Shown: positions 1 to 6,496 of the stretch, piece by piece
Layout of the letters: every line of letters begins with the position of its first letter
Position numbering within the stretch: the first letter of the stretch is position 1
Assembly (NCBI GenBank): GCA_002496845.1
Contig: DALQ01000079.1
Coordinates: 1-6,699 of the forward strand
DNA length: 6,699 nucleotides
Source: Euryarchaeota archaeon UBA495
Lineage (GTDB): Archaea; Thermoplasmatota; Poseidoniia; Poseidoniales; Poseidoniaceae
Direction: 5' to 3'
Translations under genes and position numbers: made by a program
Notes under the pieces: generated by a model
The model's database searches: none
Seen by the model: the letters and a program-made list of their open reading frames with translations, nothing else
Told to the model about the DNA's origin: nothing

Positions 1-1442
1 AGGTTGACCGGCTCGCTGACCGTACGCAGCACGACGGGATGGTCGTAGCCCATCGCCGCGGCACCTGTCAGGCAGTAATGCTGGTGCACCCCGGCCACCC
101 CAGTTTCTGTGCAACCCGCGCCATGGGTGTAATTCAGACCACCTGAGGGTCCTGCCACGCCTTCGGCGACCGTGTCCGCAACCCACGTCAACTCGCTCAT
201 GGTGAGGTCAATGCCTGGAATTCCATCCGTGACGCCGGTGATGATGTCGTCCACGGGAAAGGCATCGGTGAACAAGTTGAGGTCCACCAAGCCGTTGTGA
301 TGGGCCAAACGAAGGCCGTCCGCTGTGAGCAGCGGAACGTCCGCGAGTTCGCTGAACTGCACGACTTGGATGCCCCATTCCTCAAGCAAATCGGTCTCCA
401 AGTAATGCAGGCTTGCCCGCAGATCCAACACGGCGTTGCGTTCGTCGGAGAGGTCCAAGGTCACGTCGAGGGAAAAGCCTGGATCCCCTTCAGCCACGGT
501 CACCATGGTGGTCTCTGACGTGTTCCTGAACCCCATCGTCAGCGACGTGGTTTGGGCGATGCTGGTTGCGCCCTCGGCGGCCTGCGTGTGATCCACGGTC
601 CATTCTCCAGCGAAATGGTCACCCATCACCACACGCGTGCCGTTGGCGTCAACGGCGCGGACATCAGCAAACGCCGGGGGCTCGATGAGGAAGGTCGAAC
701 GGTGCCCGGGATCGGCGAAAATCGAGAAGTCTGTGCGAATTTCGCTCCCCATCACGAGAAGGCCTTGGTAGGCCCGTTCAACGTTGAGTTCAGAGCCACC
801 TGCGAGGTTGAATTTCGCGACATCGAGCGTCACGGTGGCCTGCGTTCCAAAGCAAATCGGTGGCTCAAACACGTTGTTTGAGCCCGAACCTTCGGATTGT
901 GCATCGATGGCGGCGTTGGTGCTGCAGGCTGTGGTTTGACCTTCGGCCGTGAAACTGGTCTCATAGTCGGTGGTGAGCTCATCCACGCTGCCGAACCCTT
1001 GGGTCAGCAAATCCCCCACCGAGGTGTTCACCGAAGCCATCAGTTCCTGACCGACCGTATTGGAGCCAGGGCCTGCGGTTTCCTCGCCGAGGAAACTCCT
1101 GATCAGGTCGGCCGGAACACCGTCGTTGTCCTCAAGCCCGTCCGCCTCAAGGGAAGCCGCCAAGATGCCGTCGTCGAAGCCGAGCGCGGCCCGATCGAAT
1201 TCGCGTACCATCCAGGTCAATTCCATCCTGATGGTTGAGGTGTCTTGCATCTCGAAGTGGTACTGCCCTTCGATCCACTCCTGTTGTTCAGGGGTCCCGT
1301 CATGGGTGCTGTCGTAGGTGTCGCAGGTCTCTGTGATGTTGCTGCACGTGGTCATGCCCGTGGCCGCCACAAAGGGGGCCATGGATTGCAACAACAACAG
1401 CGCCAGAAGCAGACTCCATACCGCTGTGCGTGAGCGACCCAT
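1..1442 (-). CDS. Secreted protein of unknown function, N-terminal 480 residues (runs off left edge)
   Basis: The minus strand is open for 480 codons from ATG at 1442 to the window edge, so the C-terminus is missing. Residues 1-27 form a clear signal peptide: a basic start (MGRSRTAVW), a leucine-rich core (LLLALLLLQSM) and a likely cleavage site after APFVAA. The exported part is acidic and polar, with alternating segments that suggest beta structure. It carries five N-glycosylation sequons (N35, N139, N267, N307, N437) and six cysteines (33, 40, 173, 197, 444, 457) that could pair as disulfides. I recognise no family. A downstream membrane anchor cannot be judged. The start is set by the signal peptide. 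The nearest Shine-Dalgarno-like GGAG lies about 18 bases upstream, too far to be convincing, so initiation may be leaderless. The gene is divergent from the Tyw2 gene. That it is exported is well supported; its function is not known. Confidence 0.85.
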   Translation of the reverse strand, partial: MGRSRTAVWSLLLALLLLQSMAPFVAATGMTTCSNITETCDTYDSTHDGTPEQQEWIEGQYHFEMQDTSTIRMELTWMVREFDRAALGFDDGILAASLEADGLEDNDGVPADLIRSFLGEETAGPGSNTVGQELMASVNTSVGDLLTQGFGSVDELTTDYETSFTAEGQTTACSTNAAIDAQSEGSGSNNVFEPPICFGTQATVTLDVAKFNLAGGSELNVERAYQGLLVMGSEIRTDFSIFADPGHRSTFLIEPPAFADVRAVDANGTRVVMGDHFAGEWTVDHTQAAEGATSIAQTTSLTMGFRNTSETTMVTVAEGDPGFSLDVTLDLSDERNAVLDLRASLHYLETDLLEEWGIQVVQFSELADVPLLTADGLRLAHHNGLVDLNLFTDAFPVDDIITGVTDGIPGIDLTMSELTWVADTVAEGVAGPSGGLNYTHGAGCTETGVAGVHQHYCLTGAAAMGYDHPVVLRTVSEPVN

Positions 1443-1491
1443 GGCCAGATGTGGACCTGACTCCTTGAAGAGCGTTCCTCCATCAGAACGC

Positions 1492-2592
1492 ATGAACGCG
1501 CGGCCACCGCCGACAAGCGGCTGGAGCGTGCCACGACCTGAGGCCGAACACGTGCGCTCCCTGCTCGAAGCAGCAGGGAGCCTCGACAGAACGTGGCGAC
1601 CGCTCGTCGAGGGCGACCGCATCATCTGGCCGCTGCTCAAGGGCGCAACGGCTCCAGAAGGCACAACGGGAGAGCGCATCGTCGTCGCCCAAGACGCATG
1701 GGCTCACGCACCCCCATCGATCGACCCGCATCGACGTATGCACGATGAGATGGCGGGCTGGCTTCGCATGCATCATAACGATGCAGCATCGCTGCATGAA
1801 GCACTGCTGAGCGACCTTCCACAACGCTGGGAACGGTTGGGCGACCTTGTCCTGCTTCCATCCTCTGCATTCGGTTCTTCGGCTTGGCAAGAGCGCTTCG
1901 CCTCCGACGAGGCCCGCCCATGGGCGTGCATCGCCACGGCGCTCAAAGCAGCACGCCTTGGTTTCCAAAACGTCGTGGCGTCCGACACCGTCCGAAGTTC
2001 GGGGGCGACCATGCTGCTGGGAGACCACGGCGAAGTCGAGATGCTGGACCACGGCGTGACGTTCAGGTTCGACGCCACACGGCAGATGTTCTCCTCAGGA
2101 AACGTGACTGAACGCCATCGCATGGGCGACTTCGACCTCCGTGGGGAAACCGTGGTCGACGCCTTCAGCGGCATCGGATACTACACGCTGCCCATGTTGG
2201 TTCGGGGCGGCGCCGAGCACGTGCACGCCTGTGACATCAATCCTGAAGCCGCTGCATGGTTGCTGAAAGGAGCGCGAAGCAACGGCGTCGATGACCGCCT
2301 GACTCAACACATTGGCGACAACCGGGACACGCTTCCTAAACTGAAAGGCGCCGCCGACCGCGTCCTCTTGGGCCTCCTGCCTTCCTCCGAACACGCCTGG
2401 GAAGACGCCGTCCGATGCCTGAAACCAAGCGGAGGATGGTTGCACGTCCACATGAACGTCGAAGAAGAGCGCATCGAGGCTTGGGCTGAGAAAACGGCTG
2501 CGAAACTCGGCGGGACCGTTGGTCACATCGAGCGGGTGAAATGGTACGCGCCAAGGATCCGTCACGTCGTGCTCGATCTGCACATCTCATGA
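1492..2592 (+). CDS. taw2: Tyw2/Taw2-like tRNA-Phe wybutosine aminocarboxypropyltransferase
   Basis: Known family role: transfers the 3-amino-3-carboxypropyl group of S-adenosylmethionine to C7 of 4-demethylwyosine at position 37 of tRNA-Phe, in the cytoplasm, as a step of wybutosine-type base synthesis. In the 366-residue product I see the pre-motif FDATRQMFSSGN (193-204), class I SAM motif DAFSGIGYYTLP (223-234), the acidic loop CDIN (247-250), GDNRD (275-279), then DRVLLGLLPSSE (289-300) and HVHMN (318-322). LGLLPSSE corresponds to the LGLIPSS of TYW2, where the related m1G37 methyltransferase Trm5 has an NLP-type motif, so Tyw2 is favoured over Trm5. The C-terminal VKWYAPRIRHVVLDLHI also fits TYW2. 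Residues 1-150 are weakly conserved. The start at 1492 is chosen because an in-frame ATG at 1441 would abut the divergent gene start and a GTG at 1318 would run antisense to its signal peptide; 1441 remains possible. Neither has a Shine-Dalgarno. It overlaps the convergent cyclophilin gene by 6 bp. Confidence 0.9.
   Translation: MNARPPPTSGWSVPRPEAEHVRSLLEAAGSLDRTWRPLVEGDRIIWPLLKGATAPEGTTGERIVVAQDAWAHAPPSIDPHRRMHDEMAGWLRMHHNDAASLHEALLSDLPQRWERLGDLVLLPSSAFGSSAWQERFASDEARPWACIATALKAARLGFQNVVASDTVRSSGATMLLGDHGEVEMLDHGVTFRFDATRQMFSSGNVTERHRMGDFDLRGETVVDAFSGIGYYTLPMLVRGGAEHVHACDINPEAAAWLLKGARSNGVDDRLTQHIGDNRDTLPKLKGAADRVLLGLLPSSEHAWEDAVRCLKPSGGWLHVHMNVEEERIEAWAEKTAAKLGGTVGHIERVKWYAPRIRHVVLDLHIS
1556..1581. 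repeat. Perfect 10-bp inverted repeat inside the start of the Tyw2 gene
   Basis: GCTCCCTGCT (1556-1565) is repeated in inverse as AGCAGGGAGC (1572-1581) around the 6-base loop CGAAGC. In mRNA this makes a GC-rich hairpin about 65 bases after the 1492 start, over codons for LLEAAGS. It may be a by-product of codon choice in an alanine/leucine helix. It has no T-run, so it is not a terminator. Confidence 0.6.
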
Positions 2593-3630
2593 GGCCCCTG
2601 GGCCTTGTTCGTTGTCGGCCTCAAGCGGGGGGAGCAACACGGCCGGAATGGGAACGTGCTTGGGGTCGATCAGCGAACCGGGTTTGCCTGTGGAAGGGAC
2701 GAAAACGCTCCAAATGCTTCCGCCCCAATAGCCTCCAGACAAGAAGACGACAATCCCGATGAGGACATAGATGTTCCAAAAGCTCAACCAACCAAGCCCG
2801 ATGCTGCTTTCCTGACTGACCGGTTCCTCGATTTGCCCTGTGGCGTGCTCCTCGGCGATCACACCGAGCATGCGCACGCTGCTGACGTGGACCTCGTACA
2901 ACGGGCGGCCAGCGGAGGCAAAGGGGTTCTGAATGCCCGTCCCGGTCGGCTCGTCGCTGGTGGGCACCTCCGCGATGGCGCGGACGTGGCTCATGCCGTC
3001 CCGAACGACGCCGAAGGTGGCGTAGCCCTCGTCGTCCCGGTTTTCCGGGTCGAGGCCATGGGCCTCGGTCTCCGCGATGTACCATTGAGAATCCGCGGAA
3101 TCGGGGTCTTGCCCTCGTGCCATCCCGATGGCGCCGTCCACGTGGCTTAGGTTGACGTCGTGCTCGAGTGGGATGGTTTCGCCCGTCCCTCCACTACCGC
3201 AGGAAAGGAAGGTGGCGGGATAGACGCCAACGGTCGTGCAGGTCGGATCACCTGCTTGGGTGACGAAATCGTCGATGACCCGGTGGAAGAAAATGCCGTC
3301 ATACAGCCCCTCTTCGACGTGCTGAATCATGTTTTCAACTGTGATTGGAGCCCACATTGGGAACATTTCGATGATGATCTGGCCCTGTTCATTGCTTTGG
3401 AAATGACCGGGTTGGTAGTCCACGTCGATCACGATCACAGGATTCCCGCCGTACGAGTAGTCCATGGGCGAGCCCTCCAGTTCAGGCCCGTCCTCCCACA
3501 CCGAAGGGTCCAGTTCCGTCGAGCGCCAATCCTCTTGGGCACCGATGCTTCCCGGCGTGGCCAGCACACCGAGGAGCACGACGACGAGGAGCGTCGCCTT
3601 GGTTCGACGGAGGAGGTGCACATGACGCAC
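2587..3630 (-). CDS. Membrane-anchored extracytoplasmic cyclophilin-type peptidyl-prolyl isomerase
   Basis: Known family role: catalyses cis-trans isomerisation of proline peptide bonds. The 347-residue product begins with a signal peptide (basic RHVHLLRRTK, core ATLLVVVLLGVLA, likely cut near SIGA). The cyclophilin domain is at about 63-255: GQIIIEMFPMWAPITVENM, FFHRVIDDFVTQAGDPT (catalytic-type Arg117, with Gln125), GAIGMARG and DSADSQWYI (Gln182), ATFGVVRDGM. Positions equivalent to human CypA Phe113, Trp121 and His126 look substituted. A stretch bounded by Cys131 and Cys144 is inserted before the GGTGETIP segment. A hydrophobic segment (about 284-303) anchors the protein, leaving a proline-rich tail of about 45 residues, probably cytoplasmic. 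GTG at 3630 is chosen because GGAGG (3643-3639) lies 8 bases upstream and the basic region follows; an upstream ATG at 3711 would add 27 residues with no Shine-Dalgarno and abut the divergent gene. Probable role: folding secreted or surface proteins. Confidence 0.9.
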   Translation of the reverse strand: MRHVHLLRRTKATLLVVVLLGVLATPGSIGAQEDWRSTELDPSVWEDGPELEGSPMDYSYGGNPVIVIDVDYQPGHFQSNEQGQIIIEMFPMWAPITVENMIQHVEEGLYDGIFFHRVIDDFVTQAGDPTCTTVGVYPATFLSCGSGGTGETIPLEHDVNLSHVDGAIGMARGQDPDSADSQWYIAETEAHGLDPENRDDEGYATFGVVRDGMSHVRAIAEVPTSDEPTGTGIQNPFASAGRPLYEVHVSSVRMLGVIAEEHATGQIEEPVSQESSIGLGWLSFWNIYVLIGIVVFLSGGYWGGSIWSVFVPSTGKPGSLIDPKHVPIPAVLLPPLEADNEQGPGAS

Positions 3631-3643
3631 AGGATGCACCTCC
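3612..3643 (-). promoter_or_regulatory. Shine-Dalgarno of the cyclophilin gene within a 9-bp inverted repeat
   Basis: On the minus strand GGAGG (3643-3639) precedes the GTG start (3630-3628) by 8 bases, a standard ribosome-binding spacing and the main reason for that start. The same bases form one arm of a perfect inverted repeat, GGAGGTGCA (3643-3635) with TGCACCTCC (3620-3612), separated by 14 bases that include the start codon. If the arms pair in mRNA, the Shine-Dalgarno is masked and the start sits in the loop. The site and repeat are seen directly; any regulatory use is inference. Confidence 0.55.
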
Positions 3644-3681
3644 ACATGAAGCACCCGCCGAAGGTGAACCGTCGCGGTGAT

Positions 3682-3689
3682 GAAATACC
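3682..3689. promoter_or_regulatory. Candidate TATA-like element in the divergent spacer
   Basis: GAAATACC (GGTATTTC on the minus strand) is the most AT-rich patch in the 79-bp spacer. On the plus strand it lies about 25 bases before ATG 3710, as expected for a leaderless archaeal transcript. On the minus strand it would put the cyclophilin transcript start near 3658, leaving a leader of about 27 bases carrying the Shine-Dalgarno. It is a weak match; the position is the main argument. Confidence 0.3.
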
Positions 3690-3709
3690 CCCTCTGACAA
3701 CACAGCGTC

Positions 3710-4102
3710 ATGGAACAGCCCTACACCTTCCTCGGCTTCGAAATCCCGCGACTCACCCAGATTGTCGGTGGCGCCCTCGTCCTCGAAGGCTTGGGCTTCT
3801 ATGTCGGCACGGGCATGGAACACACCACGTCGCTGATCCCCAGTTTTGTCGGATTGCCCCTTGTGCTCCTAGGCATCATGGCGGGACGGATGCCTGAGCG
3901 CAGAAAATTGCTCATGCACATCGCGGTCCTCTTCGGCCTCATCTGCGCCCTTGGCGGGCTGATGGGCATCTCAAGCCTCATCCAAGGCGACATGGGCGGT
4001 TCCACCTACGCCCAACTCATCATGCTGGTGATCGGATCCGTCTACACCTTCGCCTGCGTGCAATCCTTCATCCACACCCGCAAGGCACGCGATGCAGCGT
4101 GA
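3710..4102 (+). CDS. Small four-helix integral membrane protein, function unknown
   Basis: The gene encodes 130 residues with four predicted membrane segments: about 17-34 (IVGGALVLEGLGFYVGTG), 42-59 (LIPSFVGLPLVLLGIMAG), 67-88 (LLMHIAVLFGLICALGG) and 101-120 (AQLIMLVIGSVYTFACV). Basic residues cluster in the loop after helix 2 (GRMPERRK) and at the C-terminus (HTRKARD), so both ends should face the cytoplasm. I recognise no catalytic motif or named family. ATG 3710 has no Shine-Dalgarno; a leaderless transcript from the TATA-like patch at 3682 is plausible. It is divergent from the cyclophilin gene, and the next gene downstream on the same strand starts about 100 bases later, so they may share a transcript. 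That it is a real gene follows from the coherent helix pattern and topology; its role is unknown. Confidence 0.75.
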   Translation: MEQPYTFLGFEIPRLTQIVGGALVLEGLGFYVGTGMEHTTSLIPSFVGLPLVLLGIMAGRMPERRKLLMHIAVLFGLICALGGLMGISSLIQGDMGGSTYAQLIMLVIGSVYTFACVQSFIHTRKARDAA

Positions 4103-4117
4103 ACGGCCCCTTGCTTG

Positions 4118-4141
4118 TCCTTGGCCTCCGTGGCCGCAGGA
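4118..4141. repeat. Imperfect hairpin in the 103-base gap before the hydrolase gene
   Basis: TCCT-T-GGCC (4118-4126) can pair with GGCC-GC-AGGA (4132-4141) around TCCGT. A modest pyrimidine-rich run (4107-4122) lies just before and within it. It could mark the end of the small membrane-protein transcript, but there is no T-run after the stem. The rest of the gap (4103-4205) holds a 9-bp palindrome GCATGATGC (4143-4151) and nothing else I can interpret. Confidence 0.25.
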
Positions 4142-4205
4142 TGCATGATGCAAAGCCAGTGCGTGAAGCGTCAGGCTGATGAGGGGCACGTCGGGTCCAC
4201 GTTCC

Positions 4206-6095
4206 ATGTCGGAGAGGGTGCTCGAAGCCGAGCTCCTTCCAGAGATGGTGCCAATTCCATCCGAATTCAAGGAGGGCCTCCATCAGGCCCGCCGCCGAAT
4301 GCAACTCGGCATCGGGGTTGGAGCCGTGTTTGCGCTCTTCGTGTTCGGGATGCTGATCTCCACCACCGTCCAGACCTACAACGAAGTCCGGGCCGAAGAG
4401 GAAGTGCCCTGGTGGTCGATTCCGCTCAGCGAACGTGCGGAGATGGACCTTCCAATGGACACCCTCCGCGCACAACTTCCAGAGAACGGCACCTACGATG
4501 TGCTTCCGTTCACTGAACACTTCATCGAAGTGGACCTCCCAGCGAGCGAGGACGATCTCGGCACACCCGGGGACGACCTCATGCACGTGGCGCTTTGGCT
4601 TCCTGACGTTCCTGAAGGGACCACCGTGCCGGTCATCATGACCATTCACCCCTACTACGACTTTGGCGGTGAGGGCATCGTGGGCGACGACAGCGCCCCC
4701 AACACCGTCCCAGATGGAGGGGTTGGAAAGTGGGTCTACGACACCTTCGTCCCCCACGGCTACGCCCTTGCGCAAGCCTCCACCTTCGGCACCGGAAAAT
4801 CCACCCATTGTCAGGACGTCAAGGGACTGGGCGAACAAATCGGCATTCAGGCCGTCGTCCAGTGGCTCGGAGAACAGAATTGGTCCAACGGCAATGTTGG
4901 CTTGATGGGCAAGTCCTACGCGGGCACCACCAACTGGGAAGCGGCCCAGAACCCATCGGAGCACCTGAAGACCATCGTCCCCATTTCGGGCTCGATCGGC
5001 GTTCAGGAGATGTTCTACCGAAACGGCTCCTCAGAAAGCCGCGCCATGCTGTATGACGCGCTGTATGAGGGCGCTACAGCGGACGCAGGGTACGACGACA
5101 TGCGGATGTGCCAAGACGATGCCGTTGGACCTCTGAACCCGTTCACGACGTGGGCCGGCGCTGACTTTGGTGGCGCAGAATGGAACGACTACTGGGACGA
5201 ACGCCGTCACCTTCCCGACGTGCTGGAGAATTACAACGGCAGCGTCTACCTCGTGTGGGGCCTTCAGGACTGGAACGTCGATCCATACCACGCCTTCCCT
5301 ACCTACCAGATGCTCAAGGATGCAGGCATCCACACGCGAGCCATTGCAGGCCAATGGGCCCACAATTACCCGGATCAACCCGACCGTCACGGTGAACTCG
5401 GCAGCGGCTACGGCGCAGAGGCGTATCCAAACACCAGCCGAATGGATTGGGCCGTCGAGTTGTACGCGTGGTTCGAATGGTTCCTAAAGGGCCAAGGCGA
5501 GGAGCCCGAGCCTCATGTCCAGATTCAAACGCAGGACGGGCGATGGCACGTCGAAGACACCTGGCCTCCCGAGGACATGACGTGGTGGTCCAAGGGCTTC
5601 GACGAAGCGGCCGTAAACGGCCGTCTGGTCACCGCAACACAATCCGTCACCGTCGATTTCGGCATGCTGAACGACACGATCCACATCTCCGGCATGCCGA
5701 CCTTGCACATCACCGCCACCACGCGCACGTGCCAGGGCGGACAGGTGTTCGCCACCATGTACGCCGACGACCTCCGATTGGGCCACGCGACCATGGACAT
5801 TCGTTACCGTGACGGGGGCATGGAGGCCAAAGCCACAGCACCGCTCTCCACCTACCTGATGCTGATGGAATTCAACCCGTTGGACACCGTCGTCCCGGCA
5901 GGCAGCACCCTCCGCATCGTCTTGACCGAAGACGGGATGGATTACCTGCCAAGCCCTTGCGCAGCCATCGGCCTGCGCATTGCGGACAACGCCGATTCGG
6001 TGCTCAGCCTGCCGTTGATCGAGCGCACCGAAGACGACGAGCGCTGGTTTGACGCGCCGCGGTGGTGGGAACAACAGGACATCCCCGAGGTCTGA
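4206..6095 (+). CDS. Signal-anchored S15/CocE-type alpha/beta serine hydrolase (X-Pro dipeptidyl-peptidase family)
   Basis: Family members cleave X-Pro dipeptides from peptide N-termini or hydrolyse esters and amides (PepX, cocaine esterase, glutaryl-7-ACA acylase); the substrate here cannot be read from sequence. The 629-residue product has about 33 cytoplasmic residues, one membrane segment (about 33-53, GIGVGAVFALFVFGMLIS) with basic residues just before it, and an extracellular rest. The catalytic domain spans about 100-430. The nucleophile is Ser237 in GLMGKSYAGT, the acid Asp355 in VWGLQDWNV and the base His386 in GQWAHNYPD. GKSY-G and GLQDWNV resemble PepX in particular. Residues about 445-610 fit the C-terminal beta jelly-roll (PepX_C). 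Length is close to cocaine esterase with an added N-terminal anchor. ATG 4206 is chosen; an in-frame ATG at 4179 would add nine residues, and neither has a Shine-Dalgarno. Probable role: digesting external peptides at the cell surface. The receiver gene follows after two bases. Confidence 0.9.
   Translation: MSERVLEAELLPEMVPIPSEFKEGLHQARRRMQLGIGVGAVFALFVFGMLISTTVQTYNEVRAEEEVPWWSIPLSERAEMDLPMDTLRAQLPENGTYDVLPFTEHFIEVDLPASEDDLGTPGDDLMHVALWLPDVPEGTTVPVIMTIHPYYDFGGEGIVGDDSAPNTVPDGGVGKWVYDTFVPHGYALAQASTFGTGKSTHCQDVKGLGEQIGIQAVVQWLGEQNWSNGNVGLMGKSYAGTTNWEAAQNPSEHLKTIVPISGSIGVQEMFYRNGSSESRAMLYDALYEGATADAGYDDMRMCQDDAVGPLNPFTTWAGADFGGAEWNDYWDERRHLPDVLENYNGSVYLVWGLQDWNVDPYHAFPTYQMLKDAGIHTRAIAGQWAHNYPDQPDRHGELGSGYGAEAYPNTSRMDWAVELYAWFEWFLKGQGEEPEPHVQIQTQDGRWHVEDTWPPEDMTWWSKGFDEAAVNGRLVTATQSVTVDFGMLNDTIHISGMPTLHITATTRTCQGGQVFATMYADDLRLGHATMDIRYRDGGMEAKATAPLSTYLMLMEFNPLDTVVPAGSTLRIVLTEDGMDYLPSPCAAIGLRIADNADSVLSLPLIERTEDDERWFDAPRWWEQQDIPEV
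5608..5623. repeat. CGGCCG pair with TAAA loop inside the hydrolase gene
   Basis: CGGCCG occurs at 5608-5613 and 5618-5623 around TAAA. Each copy is itself palindromic, so it is both a direct and an inverted repeat. It lies in codons for EAAVNGRL and is probably a coding coincidence. Confidence 0.4.
6087..6091 (+). promoter_or_regulatory. Shine-Dalgarno of the receiver gene, inside the hydrolase gene
   Basis: GAGGT ends six bases before ATG 6098 and lies in the last codons of the hydrolase. It fixes the receiver start at 6098 rather than the in-frame ATG at 6062, and with the 2-base gap it implies translational coupling. Confidence 0.6.
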
Positions 6096-6097
6096 AG

Positions 6098-6448
6098 ATG
6101 CGCGTGCTCGCGTTCGAGGACCACGTGGACATCGAAGCCCTCCTCATCTCTGGCTCGGTGACGATGGAGACGCTCACCTTCGAACAACGGTGGAACAGCA
6201 CGGACGCTTTGCAGCACATCGAGCGCCTTCGTCCCGACGTGCTCTTGCTCGATCATTTCATGCCGCCGATGACCGGGCTCCAGGTCCTCGACGCTTTGCT
6301 CAACGCCGTGGAGGAGGGCGCGATAGACCGCCCGCCCACCATCGTAGCGATGTCCAGCGAGCCGTCGTGCAACGAGGCCATGCTGAACCGGGGCGCGGAC
6401 CATGGAATCGTCAAGCCTCGCGTGGCCACCCTTGCGTTTTGGCCATGA
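6098..6448 (+). CDS. Stand-alone CheY-like response regulator receiver protein
   Basis: Known family role: accepts a phosphoryl group from a histidine kinase on a conserved aspartate and passes the signal by conformational change. The 116-residue product has the full set of receiver landmarks: acidic pair Glu7-Asp8 (LAFEDH), phospho-acceptor Asp52 in VLLLDHFMPPMTG, the switch Ser86 in IVAMSSEP, and Lys106-Pro107 in GIVKPR. There is no output domain. Only nine residues follow the Lys-Pro pair, so the last helix (alpha 5, usual partner surface) is largely missing compared with the usual length of about 120-125. The start at 6098 is set by GAGGT six bases upstream and by the MRVLAFED beginning typical of receivers. 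It follows the hydrolase stop by two bases and is probably in the same operon. No histidine kinase is in view, so its partner and output are unknown. Confidence 0.88.
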   Translation: MRVLAFEDHVDIEALLISGSVTMETLTFEQRWNSTDALQHIERLRPDVLLLDHFMPPMTGLQVLDALLNAVEEGAIDRPPTIVAMSSEPSCNEAMLNRGADHGIVKPRVATLAFWP

Positions 6449-6454
6449 GGCCAA
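6439..6454. repeat. Small inverted repeat around the receiver stop codon
   Basis: TTGGCC (6439-6444) and GGCCAA (6449-6454) flank ATGA, which contains the TGA stop (6446-6448). It makes a 6-bp stem with a 4-base loop. No T-run follows, so a terminator role is doubtful; the rest of the gap to 6496 is A/C-rich with no visible Shine-Dalgarno. Confidence 0.4.
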
Positions 6455-6496
6455 CAAAACCAAAGCAAGCAGCACGAAGTCCCTCAAGTGGTTCCC

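Noticed and set aside
297..1317. Several plus-strand open frames across 297-1317
   Set aside because: They lie opposite a 480-codon minus-strand gene with a clear signal peptide, have arginine/histidine-rich low-quality translations and no family features.
1318..1491. Extending the Tyw2 gene upstream to GTG 1318 or ATG 1441
   Set aside because: The 1318 start would run antisense over the divergent signal peptide, and the added residues resemble nothing in the family. The 1441 start is possible but leaves no spacer.
3160..3897. 245-codon plus-strand open frame opposite the cyclophilin gene
   Set aside because: It is the complement shadow of a well-supported cyclophilin and runs into the small membrane-protein gene; its translation shows no domain.
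4068..4964. 298-codon minus-strand open frame
   Set aside because: It is antisense to the hydrolase N-terminal half, with no start signal or recognisable motif.
6439..6454. Stem-loop at the receiver stop as a terminator or stop-codon readthrough signal
   Set aside because: The stem is only 6 bp with no following T-run, and selenocysteine-type recoding would need a structure and machinery not evident here.
5484..6487. Minus-strand open frames over the hydrolase end and receiver gene
   Set aside because: They are antisense to two genes with intact catalytic and phospho-acceptor motifs; typical GC-rich shadow frames.
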